Shown here: positions 5,697 through 5,916 of the stretch, piece after piece
How positions within the stretch are numbered: the first letter of the stretch is position 1
How the letters are laid out: each line of letters opens with the position of its first letter
Assembly: GCA_003517675.1 (NCBI GenBank)
Contig: DPAC01000108.1
Span: 1-5,916 of the forward strand
Reading direction: 5' to 3'
Length of the DNA stretch: 5,916 nt
Source of the DNA: Porphyromonadaceae bacterium
GTDB taxonomy: Bacteria > Bacteroidota > Bacteroidia > Bacteroidales > Dysgonomonadaceae
The notes under the pieces: model-generated
The model's input: the letters and a program-made list of their open reading frames with translations, nothing else
Databases searched by the model: none
What the model was told of the DNA's origin: nothing
Translations under genes and position numbers: made by a program

Positions 5697-5728
5697 CAAA
5701 GGTAAATATTTTTTCTGTATTCCTTCAA
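5697..5728 (-). promoter_or_regulatory. Promoter of tRNA-Pro
   Basis: Read on the minus strand, TACCTTTG (5704 down to 5697) matches TAnnTTTG, and TTTG (5728-5725) is a perfect -33 element with a 20-bp spacer. The -7 box lies 16 nt before the tRNA 5' end at 5680. This is the best complete Bacteroidota promoter in the window. Confidence 0.82.
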
Positions 5729-5779
5729 ATTTGAGATAAAAAACAAAGCCAATGAGTAGATCGAATAAAAAAATTTCGG

Positions 5780-5787
5780 TACATTTG
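5780..5787 (+). promoter_or_regulatory. Promoter -7 element of tRNA-Gly
   Basis: TACATTTG matches TAnnTTTG exactly and ends 12 nt before the mature tRNA 5' end at 5800, leaving room for a short leader. No good TTTG is found about 20 nt upstream (GTAG at 5756-5759), so the -33 element is weak or absent. Confidence 0.68.
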
Positions 5788-5799
5788 CAGGGTACTTTT

Positions 5800-5872
5800 G
5801 CGGCAATAGCTCAGTTGGTAGAGCACTAGCTTCCCAAGCTGGTGGTCGCGAGTTCGAGTCTCGTTTGCCGCT
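5800..5872 (+). tRNA. tRNA-Gly (anticodon CCC)
   Basis: This is a complete 73-nt cloverleaf. The acceptor stem is GCGGCAA/TTGCCGC with discriminator T (5872). The D arm is GCTC-AGTTGGTA-GAGC, the anticodon stem CTAGC/GCTGG (one T-G pair) with loop TTCCCAA, the variable loop TGGTC, and the T arm GCGAG-TTCGAGT-CTCGT. The anticodon CCC (5833-5835) reads glycine codon GGG. The bases after the discriminator are CCCA, one base out of register for an encoded CCA, so CCA is probably added after transcription. It is divergent from tRNA-Pro, with 119 nt of AT-rich promoter sequence between them. Confidence 0.96.
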
Positions 5873-5883
5873 CCCAGAAAATC

Positions 5884-5916
5884 AAGCACTTATCGGTTCA
5901 TCCCGGTGGGTGCTTT
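5884..5916 (+). terminator. Probable intrinsic terminator of tRNA-Gly (cut by window end)
   Basis: AAGCAC (5884-5889) pairs with GTGCTT (5910-5915), TT (5890-5891) with GG (5908-5909) as wobbles, and ATCGG (5892-5896) with CCGGT (5903-5907). This gives a 13-bp stem around the loop TTCATC. The window stops in the T-run after the stem (only TTT is visible), so the tail cannot be judged. It begins 11 nt after the tRNA. Confidence 0.72.

Noticed and set aside
5354..5806. Long minus-strand open frame of 150 codons
   Set aside because: It runs through the tRNA-Pro gene, its promoter and the terminator, and is antisense to the clear Lrp-family gene. Its product resembles no known protein.
1..5916. 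Mobile element, CRISPR array, phage, toxin-antitoxin or defence system
   Set aside because: No transposase, integrase, direct-repeat array, target-site duplication or defence domain is visible. The tRNA 3' ends show no adjacent integrase or repeated attachment sequence.

Overview
The window looks like a chromosomal housekeeping segment from a member of the Bacteroidota, most likely the order Bacteroidales. This rests on four things. The protein families are of Bacteroidales type (UPF0104/flippase-like protein, M20C PepD, short XseA, XseB, IspD, Lrp). Recognisable Shine-Dalgarno sequences are almost absent before the starts. Four intergenic sites match the Bacteroidota -7 promoter consensus TAnnTTTG exactly. 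The tRNA genes do not encode CCA. Genus-level assignment is not possible from the sequence alone; a Dysgonomonadaceae-like genome is only a guess.

Layout. Positions 1-2594 form a tightly packed plus-strand gene string. It holds the 3' end of a flippase-like membrane protein (UPF0104 / LPG-synthase TM family), a full-length cytosolic dipeptidase pepD (426-1889), a HemG-like flavodoxin (1895-2395) and a 70-residue two-helix membrane protein (2382-2594) whose start overlaps the flavodoxin gene. The string ends at a strong intrinsic terminator (2641-2670). The spacer before it contains a second, mutually exclusive inverted repeat.

A new promoter at about 2707-2714 begins a second unit, xseA-xseB-ispD (2737-4921). 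It carries both subunits of exonuclease VII and the third enzyme of the MEP isoprenoid pathway; xseB and ispD overlap by ATGA. An AT-rich gap (4922-5048) with a small hairpin and a promoter precedes an Lrp/AsnC-family regulator (5049-5519). That gene converges on tRNA-Pro(CGG), which lies on the minus strand at 5607-5680, and the two share a symmetrical bidirectional terminator. tRNA-Gly(CCC) follows on the plus strand at 5800-5872, divergent from tRNA-Pro, with its own promoter box and a terminator hairpin that runs to the end of the window.

How the genes work together. The only firm functional partnership is XseA with XseB, which form one enzyme. The other neighbours belong to unrelated core processes: peptide degradation, flavin redox chemistry, isoprenoid precursors, transcription regulation and translation. 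I found no mobile element, CRISPR array, phage gene or defence system, and no convincing undescribed system. The most interesting non-coding signal is the possible terminator/antiterminator arrangement at 2602-2670.
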